64,000 bases of DNA from CAZJAH01 sp964544155 (GCA_964544155.1 CAZJAH010000001.1:268063-332062); one strand, 5' to 3'; counted from the first letter of the stretch, positions 46,412-55,751 are shown. Made by a program: numbers and translations. Notes: generated by a model not told the origin, from the letters alone.

Positions 46412-46906
46412 TTAGTTTTTAGGAACTTTATCTAAATAAGATTCAATAAGCTTTGTGTGCTTATCCTTATCGAGCTTTTCATCAAGAATTTTTTCCGTGG
46501 CCTCGATAACAAGTCCAGCGACTTCTGAACGAAGCTCTTTGAGAGCGGCCTGCTTGCTGTTCTCAATTTCTTTTACTGCTTCATCCAGTTTCTGGCGCTT
46601 AACTTTATCGGCCTCTTCAGCGGCTTTCCTTACCTGTGCTTCAGCCTGTTCGCGGCCTTTATTCACAATAGCAGCCATTTCCTCCCGGGCCGAATCGAGC
46701 TTGGAACGGCTTTCTTTAAGCAGCTTTTGAGCTTCCTCATTAGCCTTTTCTGCTGATTCGATGGCGCGGTTGATCTTGTCTTCTCTCGCCTTTAGCCCGT
46801 TTATGATTGCTTTACCGCCGAACTTAATAAGTATGAAAAGGAATATCAGAAAGTTAATGATAGTCCAGATCAAAAGGCCCGGTTTAATATTTAGCAAACT
46901 ATCCAT
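46412..46906 (-). CDS. atpF: ATP synthase b subunit
   Basis: A 164-residue peripheral-stalk subunit: one N-terminal membrane helix (about 10-30, LLIWTIINFLIFLFILI) and a long charged coiled coil rich in Ala, Glu and Lys to the end. Typical of F-type b subunits. It lies between atpE and atpH. Confidence 0.94.
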   Translation of the reverse strand: MDSLLNIKPGLLIWTIINFLIFLFILIKFGGKAIINGLKAREDKINRAIESAEKANEEAQKLLKESRSKLDSAREEMAAIVNKGREQAEAQVRKAAEEADKVKRQKLDEAVKEIENSKQAALKELRSEVAGLVIEATEKILDEKLDKDKHTKLIESYLDKVPKN

Positions 46907-46999
46907 AATTCAAACCTGAATTTATTTTTTTTAGAATTTTTGCGAAAAATAATGGCGCGCTTCCCCAAAATTTAGCTCAGGAGGAAGCACGCGCGTATT

Positions 47000-47227
47000 T
47001 TAACCTATTGCCAAAAGCAGACATATTACTGCCGCAAAAAACGCAACACCTTCAATAAGAGCCGCTGCAATGATCATTGTTGTTCTAATATCTCCGGCTG
47101 CTTCGGGCTGGCGTCCAATGGCTTCGAGCGCTGCCGATGCCAGGCGTCCGATTCCCATTCCGGCTCCGAATACCGTGAATCCTGCCCCTAATCCGGCTGC
47201 GAGATATGCTAAAGCAGAAGCGTCCAT
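47000..47227 (-). CDS. atpE: ATP synthase c subunit
   Basis: A 75-residue two-helix c-ring subunit from the ATG at 47227, which has a GGAG site nine bases upstream; the in-frame TTG at 47242 would add five residues. The loop carries R39-Q40-P41, and Glu59 (AALIEGVAFF) is the ion-carrying carboxylate. The residues around Glu59 lack the Ser-Thr pair of sodium-type c subunits, which suggests protons; that is a motif-based inference. Confidence 0.95.
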   Translation of the reverse strand: MDASALAYLAAGLGAGFTVFGAGMGIGRLASAALEAIGRQPEAAGDIRTTMIIAAALIEGVAFFAAVICLLLAIG

Positions 47228-47275
47228 TATATAAATCTCCAAATTTGATGAAAAAAAGCTCTGTTTATTAAATAA

Positions 47276-48334
47276 TTATTCCATTGCATGCTCTGCATGT
47301 TCACCGACTGCCAATCCAACGAATATGGCTGTCAGCATGGTAAAAATATAAGCCTGTATAAAAGCTACCAATAGCTCCAGAAATAATATAAATACAGAAA
47401 AACCAACTATCGCTGGCGATATGGCAAGTGACTGGAAATAAAAAATAAATCCTACAAGGGCGAATAATATCACGTGCCCCGCAGTCATATTCGCAAAAAG
47501 CCTTATAGTTAAGGCAAAAGGTTTAACAAACATTCCGATGATCTCGATCGGTATCATAATAAAAAACAGCCACCAGGGCGCACCGCCGAGAAGATGGTGG
47601 AACCATCCCCCGAGGCCTATTTCGCGTATGGCTGTAATTTGAATTACTATGAATGCGGTCAGCGCGAGCCCGAATGTTGTTCCCAGCGCACCGGTGGCAG
47701 TATGCCCTCCGGGTATAAGGCCAAGGAGGTTCATTACTAATATAAAAAAGAAAAGTGCGATAAAATAGGGCAGTAGCCTTTGGGCAGCGCCGTGCGAAGA
47801 TATATTGGGATTAACGATCTGGTCGCGCACATAAACAATTACCGATTCTATCATATTTTGGAAGCCTTTGGGCGCGGTGCCAGGCTCCTTTTTGTATCTT
47901 TTCGATGCTTTATTGAATACAAAAGCAAGGATTATTATGGCTATCCACTGGAAAGCCACAAGATTAGTCACTGAGAGGTCTAGCGCAGGCGGCTGGTGGT
48001 CTTCTACCCTTACAACATGGCCGTGGTCTATTGTGTATTCCTTTGTTGCCTCCACTTGTTCGGAATTCCAGTAGAAATGGAATCCGTCATCGATAAATAT
48101 GTAAGGCAGATCCATAACATGGTAAGGCCCGACTATAAAACCGGCGTGATCGCCGAGACCGCTCAGAAGCTCTGAGAATACGTCGCTTTCCTGCTCTCCG
48201 CTCACAGGGTTTTCTGTATGGGTTTCGTGAAGAATTTCTGACTGGTCGGTTAAATCGGGATCTTTAAAAGGCCCCTCGTGTCGGCTATTTTGTTCTGCAT
48301 ATTGTATCTCTTGCTTCTCCAGGTCTTGTGCCAT
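47276..48334 (-). CDS. atpB: ATP synthase a subunit with a long N-terminal extension
   Basis: A 352-residue membrane subunit that forms the ion half-channels beside the c ring. The essential arginine is in LTIRLFANMTAGH and the end FTMLTAIFVGLAVGEH is typical. About 110 residues precede the first membrane helix (near 130), against a few tens in Escherichia coli; this acidic extension (QESDVFSELLSGLGDHAG) and a WNSEQ region are common in Bacteroidota a subunits. It sits 33 bases upstream of atpE. Confidence 0.95.
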   Translation of the reverse strand: MAQDLEKQEIQYAEQNSRHEGPFKDPDLTDQSEILHETHTENPVSGEQESDVFSELLSGLGDHAGFIVGPYHVMDLPYIFIDDGFHFYWNSEQVEATKEYTIDHGHVVRVEDHQPPALDLSVTNLVAFQWIAIIILAFVFNKASKRYKKEPGTAPKGFQNMIESVIVYVRDQIVNPNISSHGAAQRLLPYFIALFFFILVMNLLGLIPGGHTATGALGTTFGLALTAFIVIQITAIREIGLGGWFHHLLGGAPWWLFFIMIPIEIIGMFVKPFALTIRLFANMTAGHVILFALVGFIFYFQSLAISPAIVGFSVFILFLELLVAFIQAYIFTMLTAIFVGLAVGEHAEHAME

Positions 48335-48381
48335 ATTATTCCCGAAAAATTATCTTAAGTTTGTGCAAAGTTAATAATTTT

Positions 48382-48645
48382 TTATCTAAAATTAATTATC
48401 AATATTTCAAAAATCAGAAAAACAAATATTGAAATTAAAAATGTAAGAGCAAAAATTTTTGTTTCTAAATCAAACCATTGTAAAGACATCCAGAATATAA
48501 GCAGCACTGACGCATAGCGTATTCCCATAGAAAAAAATAATATTTTCATAAACTTACTTTCATTTTTTAAGGCAAGTTTAATAAAAAAAAGGGCCGCCAG
48601 AAAATTTAGCAATGCCAGTATTATCGCGCTTATAGCGGAAATCAT
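48382..48645 (-). CDS. AtpI-like small membrane protein of the ATP synthase operon
   Basis: An 87-residue protein with three or four hydrophobic helices and almost no soluble part, located between atpZ and atpB where AtpI or AtpR genes usually lie. Such proteins help c-ring assembly or Mg2+ handling. The sequence is too short and variable to assign firmly; position is the main evidence. Confidence 0.65.
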   Translation of the reverse strand: MISAISAIILALLNFLAALFFIKLALKNESKFMKILFFSMGIRYASVLLIFWMSLQWFDLETKIFALTFLISIFVFLIFEILIINFR

Positions 48646-48679
48646 TCATTCCCTTAAAAATACAAAATTTATTTGCAGC

Positions 48680-48940
48680 TTACGTATTTTTTTTTCGTTT
48701 ATTGCCTTTTTTAAGTACAGTTTTAAAAAAATTGACCATTCCGGTTATAATTCCCATAAAGCCTAAAACCAAAGTCCACAATGGATGGGAATCCGCTTTT
48801 CCGTCTATCCATTTGCCCAGAAAAAAACCAAGAAAAATGGGTATAATCATTTCCAGGCCCAGACTGCTGTATCGGCCGATTTCCCTGTAAGCTTCAGCCT
48901 TTTTCTTTTCTTTATCGTCCTTATCCCTGCCGCCGGCCAT
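48680..48940 (-). CDS. atpZ: AtpZ/AtpQ-like F0 accessory protein
   Basis: An 86-residue protein with two membrane helices separated by a short turn (LEMIIPIFLGFFLGKWID and LWTLVLGFMGIITG). The GKWIDGK segment is typical of the AtpZ/F0F1 accessory family, which with AtpI is thought to assist Mg2+ or Ca2+ supply and c-ring assembly. It starts three bases after the upstream gene's end, so it belongs to the same transcript. Confidence 0.85.
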   Translation of the reverse strand: MAGGRDKDDKEKKKAEAYREIGRYSSLGLEMIIPIFLGFFLGKWIDGKADSHPLWTLVLGFMGIITGMVNFFKTVLKKGNKRKKNT

Positions 48941-48943
48941 AGC

Positions 48944-50284
48944 TTAAAAACCGTATTCAGATAAGTAGCGGAGTATCTCTTCCTCGTATATATTGCTGCT
49001 TTTGCCGTACCATTTTCCCGGAGGAATAAGCATCAGGCTTCCGTAGGTCGAAGGATTCATTGACGAAAACTTAGAGCTGGCGATCTCTGTTTTTTCCTCT
49101 GGGCGGAATTCATTATCATAATCGTTAACAACAACTGTGCAGCCTAGTTCAGTTATATATTTTTCTTTCATTGGATTACCCTGAAAGCCCAATATTATAA
49201 AAGGGATTCTGAATTTGAGTATATACCCCTGATTGGTATAGTCAGTCACAACTTTCATGTCTTTAGCGGCAGCACTCTGGTATGGCTGCATTTCGTCTGT
49301 TGTGCTTATCTTCATATAGGGCTTTTGCTCAAGAAAATCACCCGGATAAACAGAAAACCTGTAAAGTCCCGAATCTGTAACAGACCTGAAAATGATCCTG
49401 TCTTTTATTTTCGTTGAGAACCTGTCACTCAAGCTGTCCGGCGACGAGAACACATCCAACCAAATATCCACATAATCTGCTATACATGTATCGCATTTTT
49501 GAGTGATAATTTTATCATCATTGACTTCCACGGTCATGTAAAGATATTCATCGTCATAAGCAGAGCTGACTTTAAAGGAGCAGTCATCAAAGCCTTCCCA
49601 ATCGTAAGCACCGTGATGTACATATTCGATGGTTGAAACTTCTGCTACATCGTTATAGCCCTTGTAAACTTTTCTTCCCCTGTTATAGCTGGGGATTACC
49701 ATATAATCCGCGCTAAATTCCAGCATGCCGTTTCTTGTTAATATATATTTTTCTGTGTTATGAAGCTCAAGATAATTTACATATCGCTCGTGTGTCAGGT
49801 TAAGTATCTGTTTGGTGCGGTAATCATCCAGCCGAACCAGTGAGCCGTTATCGAAGGTATGGCCGTTTATCTCCCAGTCGTTTTCTTTGTTCTTCTTGGT
49901 TACAAGGCAGGCATTATTTTTTATGATTATTCCGATCTCAAGTGGCAGATCGATGAACTCGTACGTGAAAGTTCCAACATTAACGAGATAACCCTCGATA
50001 TCGACAAACATGTAAACATGCACTATTCTTTTCTTATCAGTGGCGAACTTCACAGTCATTGCCACATCGTAATAACCGTCGCCGGAAAAATCTCCCACAT
50101 CCCAACCCCAGATCGAATAGTCCGTACCCTGCGGAAGTTGGTTTTTGACATCAAGAATAAGTGCTTTATCGAAATAAGGATCTAACTTGCGTGCCATTTC
50201 GCCGAATTTCATTCCTGACTGTGCCAGTGCATCGCCAGATCCGACAACAAATAATACAATTATAATATATTTTAAAAATTTCAT
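48944..50284 (-). CDS. Secreted protein with a CBM9-like domain, upstream of atpZ
   Basis: About 446 residues from the ATG at 50284, which starts a signal peptide (MKFLKYIIIVLFVVGSGDALA); an in-frame ATG at 50323 overlaps the upstream gene and adds a charged stretch. Residues 25-205 look beta-rich with an FG-GAP-like segment (WDVGDFSGDGYYDVAMTV). Residues 230-435 resemble a family 9 carbohydrate-binding or DOMON-like sandwich (WEGFDDCSFKVSSAYDDEYL, YVDIWLDVFSSPDS). It shares its transcript with the ATP synthase genes, three bases before atpZ. No catalytic site was found; a surface or periplasmic role is inferred. Confidence 0.72.
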   Translation of the reverse strand: MKFLKYIIIVLFVVGSGDALAQSGMKFGEMARKLDPYFDKALILDVKNQLPQGTDYSIWGWDVGDFSGDGYYDVAMTVKFATDKKRIVHVYMFVDIEGYLVNVGTFTYEFIDLPLEIGIIIKNNACLVTKKNKENDWEINGHTFDNGSLVRLDDYRTKQILNLTHERYVNYLELHNTEKYILTRNGMLEFSADYMVIPSYNRGRKVYKGYNDVAEVSTIEYVHHGAYDWEGFDDCSFKVSSAYDDEYLYMTVEVNDDKIITQKCDTCIADYVDIWLDVFSSPDSLSDRFSTKIKDRIIFRSVTDSGLYRFSVYPGDFLEQKPYMKISTTDEMQPYQSAAAKDMKVVTDYTNQGYILKFRIPFIILGFQGNPMKEKYITELGCTVVVNDYDNEFRPEEKTEIASSKFSSMNPSTYGSLMLIPPGKWYGKSSNIYEEEILRYLSEYGF

Positions 50285-50312
50285 AATAGAAAATTTACTT
50301 AATTTTTTTTTA

Positions 50313-51311
50313 TTAACAATCAATTTCGCGGAAAATTCTGTCTTTTTCCGGTATAATATTTTCGATCAACCTGGCGCCGAATTGTGAAACAATCCTGGAA
50401 GCTGCGTAGGATGCAAGATGTCCGGCTTTCGCGGGTGATCCGGTATTGATTATGCCGTAAAGAAATGCTCCCGCATACATATCACCGGCGCCGGTGCTGT
50501 CAACAGGTATAGTTTTGTACGCAGGCACCTCAACATCCCCGCCGTTCCAGTGTATAAGCGATCCTGCCTCACTTTTGGTAACGATCACGTTTGGAGCAAT
50601 TCGCTTGAGCTCTTTATAAGCCTCCGCTGTATCTTTCTTGCCTGTGTAGCTTTGCGCTTCATTTTCATTGCAAAAAATAAGGTCGGCCATTTCAGCTGTT
50701 TTCTTCAAATTATCTTTAAATATCTCGGTGATGAAGCTGTCAGAAAAAGTCACAGCTATTTTTGTACCCTGCTTTTTGGCCAGATCAACAGCTTTATATA
50801 CAGCCAGAGTACTATTTTCCTGTGTAAATTTATATCCTTCGATATATAGCCATTCGGAGCGTGCGATTATTTCTTCGTCGATCTCTGCCTCACCGAATTC
50901 AGCTGACGCTCCAAGTGAGGTATTCATTGTCCTCTCGGAATCGGGTGTGACAAAGACAAAGCATGTTCCAGTGGGATGGGTGTCAATAAGCCTGGCCTTT
51001 AAAACTATACCGAGGTCGGTGAATTCTTTGGCGTAGAATAACCCGAATTTGTCATTACCGAGAGTTGTTTTATAAGCGGCTTTTCCACCGAGCAGCGAAA
51101 AGGCAATAACCGTATTTGCGGCGCTTCCGCCACTGGATTTATGATGCTTTCTGTGTGCAAATTTATCAATGAGCTTGCGTTGTTCATCGTTTTCAACAAG
51201 GCGCATTTCGCCTTTTTTCAGTTTCAGGTTTTTTAACTCATCATCGCTTACTTCGTACTGAATATCAACCAGGCCGTTACCAAGTCCGCATAGCTGTATA
51301 TCTTTTTTCAT
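50313..51311 (-). CDS. PfkB-family sugar/nucleoside kinase
   Basis: About 332 residues from the ATG at 51311, one base after the ddl stop; a start four codons upstream at 51323 would overlap ddl. The PfkB signature STGAGDMYAGAFL holds the catalytic Asp, and HKSSGGSAANTVIAFSLLGG is the substrate end. Sequence details (LGNGLVDIQYEV, TGTCFVFVTPDSERTMNT) are those of adenosine-kinase-like PfkB proteins widespread in Bacteroidota. The true substrate is not certain (adenosine, ribose or fructose). Gene order ties it to ddl and the atp genes. Confidence 0.88.
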   Translation of the reverse strand: MKKDIQLCGLGNGLVDIQYEVSDDELKNLKLKKGEMRLVENDEQRKLIDKFAHRKHHKSSGGSAANTVIAFSLLGGKAAYKTTLGNDKFGLFYAKEFTDLGIVLKARLIDTHPTGTCFVFVTPDSERTMNTSLGASAEFGEAEIDEEIIARSEWLYIEGYKFTQENSTLAVYKAVDLAKKQGTKIAVTFSDSFITEIFKDNLKKTAEMADLIFCNENEAQSYTGKKDTAEAYKELKRIAPNVIVTKSEAGSLIHWNGGDVEVPAYKTIPVDSTGAGDMYAGAFLYGIINTGSPAKAGHLASYAASRIVSQFGARLIENIIPEKDRIFREIDC

Positions 51312-51312
51312 T

Positions 51313-52353
51313 TTACTCTTCATTATTATTTTCTAAATCTTTACCAAGGGCTATATCGATTATTCTTTCGCAGAGATCGCCGAAGTCAAGGCCCGTTTCT
51401 TTTGCTGCCATGGGCACCAGGCTCATTGATGTAAAGCCGGGAACTGTATTAATTTCCAGGCAGAAGGGCTGGCCTTCGTCTGTCAGGCGGAAATCCACCC
51501 TGCTGAATCCCGCGCATCCGTGCACACGATAGCAGGCATAAGCCATATTCTGGATAAATTCAGATAAGTTTTCATCCAATTCGGCAGGGCAGATGTATTC
51601 AGTCCTGCCCTTAATATATTTATGCTCGTAGTCGTAGTATCCTTCCTGAGGCACAATTTCAATAATGGGAAGTGTTTCCTCTCCTACTATGCCGACCGTA
51701 ATCTCTGCTCCCGGTATATATCTTTCAATAATAATATTGTCGGAATATTCCATTGCCGTAACAACCGCCTGATGAATATCGTCCAGGTTGCCGCCTCTGA
51801 CTATGGTAATGCCGATTGTGGAACCCTGGTTATTAGGTTTAATGACAATATCCTGCCCGAAGGCCGAGCGTATTTCGGCATAATAGTCATAATCGCCTTC
51901 GTCTCCCCTGCGTAATATCTCAAATTCAGGGGTAGGCACACCAGCGGAAGCCATTAATACCTTAGAGGTGATTTTATCCATAGCAAGCGATGAAGCTTTA
52001 ATATCGCTTCCTGTATAGGGAATGCCGCGAAGCTCCAGCAGTGCCTGAATGATACCGTCTTCGCCATAGCGGCCGTGCAGCACATTGAAAGCCACGTCCA
52101 CATCATCGAATATGGATGAATTGATACATTCCATCATCTTGCGCGGATCGAATTTCTTTAGCTCTTCCAGGGAAAGAAATCCAACTTCACCATTGATTTC
52201 ATCATCATCCCTGACAGCGTCTTTTCCGAAAGCCGGGTCAACACCGATCACCTCATGCCCTTTCTCCCTTAAGGCATTTATAACAGCTCTGCCGCCTGTT
52301 ATTGATACATTTCTTTCTGTTGATATTCCGCCGAATAAAACAGCTATTTTCAT
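51313..52353 (-). CDS. ddl: D-alanine--D-alanine ligase
   Basis: A 346-residue ATP-grasp ligase that joins two D-alanines for peptidoglycan. FGGISTERNVSITGGRAV, LHGRYGEDGIIQALLE and the end motif LEINTVPGFTSMSLVPMA are family signatures, with metal-binding Glu/Asn in EINTVPG. Length is normal. It sits between uracil-DNA glycosylase and the PfkB kinase with 8 and 1-base spacings. Confidence 0.96.
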   Translation of the reverse strand: MKIAVLFGGISTERNVSITGGRAVINALREKGHEVIGVDPAFGKDAVRDDDEINGEVGFLSLEELKKFDPRKMMECINSSIFDDVDVAFNVLHGRYGEDGIIQALLELRGIPYTGSDIKASSLAMDKITSKVLMASAGVPTPEFEILRRGDEGDYDYYAEIRSAFGQDIVIKPNNQGSTIGITIVRGGNLDDIHQAVVTAMEYSDNIIIERYIPGAEITVGIVGEETLPIIEIVPQEGYYDYEHKYIKGRTEYICPAELDENLSEFIQNMAYACYRVHGCAGFSRVDFRLTDEGQPFCLEINTVPGFTSMSLVPMAAKETGLDFGDLCERIIDIALGKDLENNNEE

Positions 52354-52361
52354 ATTTACCC

Positions 52362-53135
52362 TTATTTTGATTTCAAGTATTTATCATACATGGCTCTGAG
52401 ATTTCTGACATCCTCCCAGACAAGCTTTTTCCAGCCGGGATTGCGCAGCAGCGCCGCCGGGTGGTATGTTACCAGAGTATCAATACCGTGGTAATTAAGT
52501 ATCCTGCCCCGGGTTTCACCCATCTTATGCCTCTGCTTCATCAGAGTGTCTATGGCCGTTAAGCCAAGCGCCAGAATGAACCTTGGCCTGATAAGCTCGA
52601 TCTGCTTTTGCAGATAAGGCTCACATTCTTCTACCTCAGCCTTTTCCGGGCGGCGGTTGTTCGGGGGCCTGCACTTAATAATATTGGCTATATAAACTTC
52701 TTCCCGGCTGAGATTGATCGACTCTAGTATTTTGGTAAGAAGCTGACCGGCCCTGCCGACAAATGGCAGCCCCTGCTTATCTTCATCGGCGCCAGGCGCT
52801 TCGCCGATAATCATTATATCGGCATCGGGATTGCCCGATCCGAACACGAAACTCGTTCTGGTTTTGCCTAAAGGACATTCCTTACATTTGCAAATTTTCT
52901 CGAGAAGTTCATCCATTGTCCGGGCTTCATGCCAGTCTGCCGCCACACTTACCGGGATTTTCATTCTAACAATTTCTGATACTGATGGCCCTGCCTGCTG
53001 AGCTGACTGAGGCCTATCCGCTGTTTGCTTTATCTTTTCAAGAAGTCCCATATCCGGATAGGTAATATCTCCGTTCAGTTCCTTTTCCTGCAGGAAATAA
53101 GCTTCAATTTTTTCAAAAAGTGTCCTTTCAGCCAT
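52362..53135 (-). CDS. Family 4 (Fe-S) uracil-DNA glycosylase
   Basis: A 257-residue uracil remover of the type with a [4Fe-4S] cluster. The active motifs are GEAPGADED and HPAALLRNP, and the cluster cysteines are seen in CKCKECPLG and in KCRPPN...EECEP (a C-x15-C pair). About 75 residues of variable N-terminus precede the domain, as in many bacterial family 4 enzymes (sometimes annotated as DNA polymerase-associated). It is one gene of the long ptb-atp transcript. Confidence 0.93.
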   Translation of the reverse strand: MAERTLFEKIEAYFLQEKELNGDITYPDMGLLEKIKQTADRPQSAQQAGPSVSEIVRMKIPVSVAADWHEARTMDELLEKICKCKECPLGKTRTSFVFGSGNPDADIMIIGEAPGADEDKQGLPFVGRAGQLLTKILESINLSREEVYIANIIKCRPPNNRRPEKAEVEECEPYLQKQIELIRPRFILALGLTAIDTLMKQRHKMGETRGRILNYHGIDTLVTYHPAALLRNPGWKKLVWEDVRNLRAMYDKYLKSK

Positions 53136-53188
53136 GTATTTTTTGCTAAATAAATTTATGCGGCCCGTAAGCCGTTTTTATAATCGGA

Positions 53189-54259
53189 TTATACATATTC
53201 TTTGATCGGCAGTTCGCCTTTGAGCGCGTAATAAGCGCTTTCGCTAAGAGCCTGCATTTCGTCTTCTCCCGGGAAAACTTTTACCGGCGCGATAAAATTC
53301 ACCCTTTTGGTAATCCATTTGCAGAGCAGGCCTGATTTTGCCATGCCTCCTGTAAGGATAATGGCGTCCACTTTGCCTTCGAGCACCGTCGCGTATGAGC
53401 CTATCTCCTTGGCAATCTGGTATGCCATTGCCAGAAAGCACATTTTTGCCTGCTGGTCGCCTTTTTCTACGCGCTGCTCAACTTCGTAAGCGTCGTTAGT
53501 TCCCAGATAAGCCACAAAACCGCCCTTGCCGGTGATCATCTTCTTTATTTCCACGTACTGATATTTACCCGAAAAGCAGAGCTTTGCCAGAGCGCCAGCG
53601 GGCAGAGCGCCAGTCCTTTCAGGAGAGAAAGGCCCGTCGCCGTCGAGGCCGTTATTCACGTCGATTACCCGGCCGTTCTTATGAGCGCCCACGGTAATAC
53701 CTCCACCCAGATGGGTGATGATAAGGTTCAGGTCTTCATATTTTTTGCCGGCTTCTTTGGCGTACCGCCTGGCGACTGCTTTGTGGTTAAGAGCATGGAA
53801 GATTGATATCCTCGGAAGCTCCGGCCTGCCCGAATAGCGGGCTAAATCGTCCATTTCGTCAACAACAACGGGATCCACTATGAAGCAGTCTATATCTTTG
53901 CCTGTTTCACGGGAAATTTCCCTGGCAAGGATTCCTCCCAGATTGGAGGCGTGCTCGCCGAGTATGCCCTTACGCAGGTCTTCGACCATTGCGTCATTTA
54001 CTTTGTAAACTCCGCCGGGTATAGGCTTAAGAAGCCCGCCTCTGCCTACGCATGCGTCCAGGCTGCCCGGCTCTATACCTTCGGCCTTTAGGGCATCCAG
54101 GATAATATTTTTTCTGAATTCATACTGATCGATTATCGAATGGTATCCGGATAATTCATCTACGCCGTGCTTCAAGTTTTTCGTAAAAACCGGCTCAAGG
54201 GATTCGTACACAGCGATTTTGGTCGAGGTCGAACCCGGATTAATAGCAAGTATTTTCAT
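53189..54259 (-). CDS. buk: Butyrate kinase
   Basis: A 356-residue acetokinase-family enzyme that makes butyryl phosphate to butyrate plus ATP (or the branched-chain acid forms). NPGSTSTKIAVYE is the first phosphate motif, and HLGGGITVGAHKNGRVID and RTGALPAG are butyrate kinase landmarks that separate it from acetate kinase. It follows ptb by 16 bases, the usual ptb-buk pair for butyrate formation from butyryl-CoA or for branched-chain acyl-CoA turnover. Confidence 0.95.
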   Translation of the reverse strand: MKILAINPGSTSTKIAVYESLEPVFTKNLKHGVDELSGYHSIIDQYEFRKNIILDALKAEGIEPGSLDACVGRGGLLKPIPGGVYKVNDAMVEDLRKGILGEHASNLGGILAREISRETGKDIDCFIVDPVVVDEMDDLARYSGRPELPRISIFHALNHKAVARRYAKEAGKKYEDLNLIITHLGGGITVGAHKNGRVIDVNNGLDGDGPFSPERTGALPAGALAKLCFSGKYQYVEIKKMITGKGGFVAYLGTNDAYEVEQRVEKGDQQAKMCFLAMAYQIAKEIGSYATVLEGKVDAIILTGGMAKSGLLCKWITKRVNFIAPVKVFPGEDEMQALSESAYYALKGELPIKEYV

Positions 54260-54275
54260 TTCTCCACCCTTAATA

Positions 54276-55172
54276 TTAATATGACGCGGCCAACGCCAAT
54301 GATAACATCTTACTCCTGTCCGAATCGGCCCTTGAAGTCAGCACCACGGGAACCGCGGCCCCAAGGATAACAGCCGCTACTGCCGCGCCGCCAAAATACG
54401 TTAAACTTTTATACAATACATTAGCTACTTCAATATTTGGAGCGAAAAGAAGGTCGGCATCGCCGGCCACATCGCTCTTAATGCCTTTATGCCCGGCAGC
54501 TTCCTTCGATATCGCGTTATCCAGCGCAAGCGGGCCGTCTATGAGGCATCCTTTGATCTGGCTGCGTCTGTTCATCATAGTTATCGCGGCGGCGTCCATA
54601 GTTGCAGGCATTTTGTGGTTTACCCCTTCGATAGCCGCGAGAAGGGCAATCTTCGGGTTATCAACGCCAAGCCTGTGGTACATATCTGCGCAGTTCTTGA
54701 TTATCTGAACTTTTTCGGGCAATTCCGGAGCTACGTTTTGCGCGGCATCGCTTACAGCTATAACTTTATGATATGAATCTGTTTCAAAAAATCCCACATG
54801 GCTGAGAAGTGAACCGGTGCGCAGGCCGTATTCCTTATTCAGTACTGCTTTGAGGTAATCCGCAGTGCCTACATGGCCTTTCATCAGTATCTGAGCTTTA
54901 CCGTCCCGGATAAGCTTTACTGCCCTAAGTGCCGAATTTGCCGGCTCCAATTCATCTATGATCTCAACACCGCCGAGGTCAAATTGTATGCTTTCGGCAA
55001 TCTGCCTGATCTTTTCTTCATTGCCTATAAGAATAGGATCCGCGATGCCTTCACTTTTGGCGGCGCTAACCGCTTTGAGTACCGGCTCATCTTCAGCCGC
55101 CACTACCGCGATGCTTTTTTTAGGTTTGGTTTTAGCTATCTCTATAAATGTGCTTAAAGACTTTAATTCCAT
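54276..55172 (-). CDS. ptb: Phosphate butyryltransferase
   Basis: A 298-residue enzyme that turns butyryl-CoA and phosphate into butyryl phosphate for Buk. It shows the phosphotransacetylase-type segments KGHVGTADYLKAVLNKEYGL and GIKSDVAGDADLLFAPNIEVANVLYKS-like (here AGDADLLFAPNIEVANVLYK). The chain is of ptb length rather than full-size Pta. It begins the long minus-strand run that reaches atpG. Confidence 0.93.
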   Translation of the reverse strand: MELKSLSTFIEIAKTKPKKSIAVVAAEDEPVLKAVSAAKSEGIADPILIGNEEKIRQIAESIQFDLGGVEIIDELEPANSALRAVKLIRDGKAQILMKGHVGTADYLKAVLNKEYGLRTGSLLSHVGFFETDSYHKVIAVSDAAQNVAPELPEKVQIIKNCADMYHRLGVDNPKIALLAAIEGVNHKMPATMDAAAITMMNRRSQIKGCLIDGPLALDNAISKEAAGHKGIKSDVAGDADLLFAPNIEVANVLYKSLTYFGGAAVAAVILGAAVPVVLTSRADSDRSKMLSLALAASY

Positions 55173-55717
55173 GAAATCTCCGGCTTTATTTCGATGTAAA
55201 TATTATATATTATTGAAAACTTAATAAGTTTCAAATATAAGAAAAAATGGCCTAAGTTCCTTTAAAAGCTCTGCCAATTTTACGCTGCCGCTTTTATCTT
55301 TGACTTCTCCGATTAAAGCAGGTCAATGGCTCTCTTAAATGAACAAAAAGATGCGGGATTTCAGGCATCACATTTTGGAAACAATTCAAACGCTTTCTCA
55401 GCCGAACAGTTAAGTATTACTGACTCCTTAACTATTTTGTCCATTAATATTTTTTTAAGTTGTTTATGACAACTTGTCCTGAAATAAGCTCAACACAAAT
55501 ATTCAAAAAGGCTGTAAATGCCTTCATCGATGTCCTTTTAGAATGCCACATAACTCGTTTTTTTTAGGCAATATACTTATTTTTCATAAATAGCGTTAGT
55601 AAATTAAGTTTAATATATAAGAAAGGATTTTTAAGAATGAATAATAAGAATATTGAGCTGTTAGGAAAAGTCCTCCATTCAGGGGAATAGATAATCTGAT
55701 TTTTAAGCACCCACTCA
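55173..55717. other. Intergenic region between ptb and tRNA-Asn
   Basis: About 545 AT-rich bases upstream of ptb. I see no supported gene, repeat or RNA except for a 17-codon frame at 55637-55690 behind an AAGAAAGGA site, too short to interpret. It may hold the promoter of the ptb-to-atpG run, but no exact TAnnTTTG box was found. Confidence 0.45.
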
Positions 55718-55749
55718 AAAATAAAAAAGCCGCCTTTTGCGGGCGGCTT
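55718..55749 (-). terminator. Terminator after tRNA-Asn
   Basis: On the minus strand AGCCGCC pairs with GGCGGCT around a 7-base loop and is followed by TTTTTATTTTT. It starts only three bases past the tRNA 3' end. Confidence 0.88.
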
Positions 55750-55751
55750 AG

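Noticed and set aside
55637..55690. 17-codon frame upstream of tRNA-Asn (minus gene)
   Set aside because: Good ribosome site but too short, and no homology seen.
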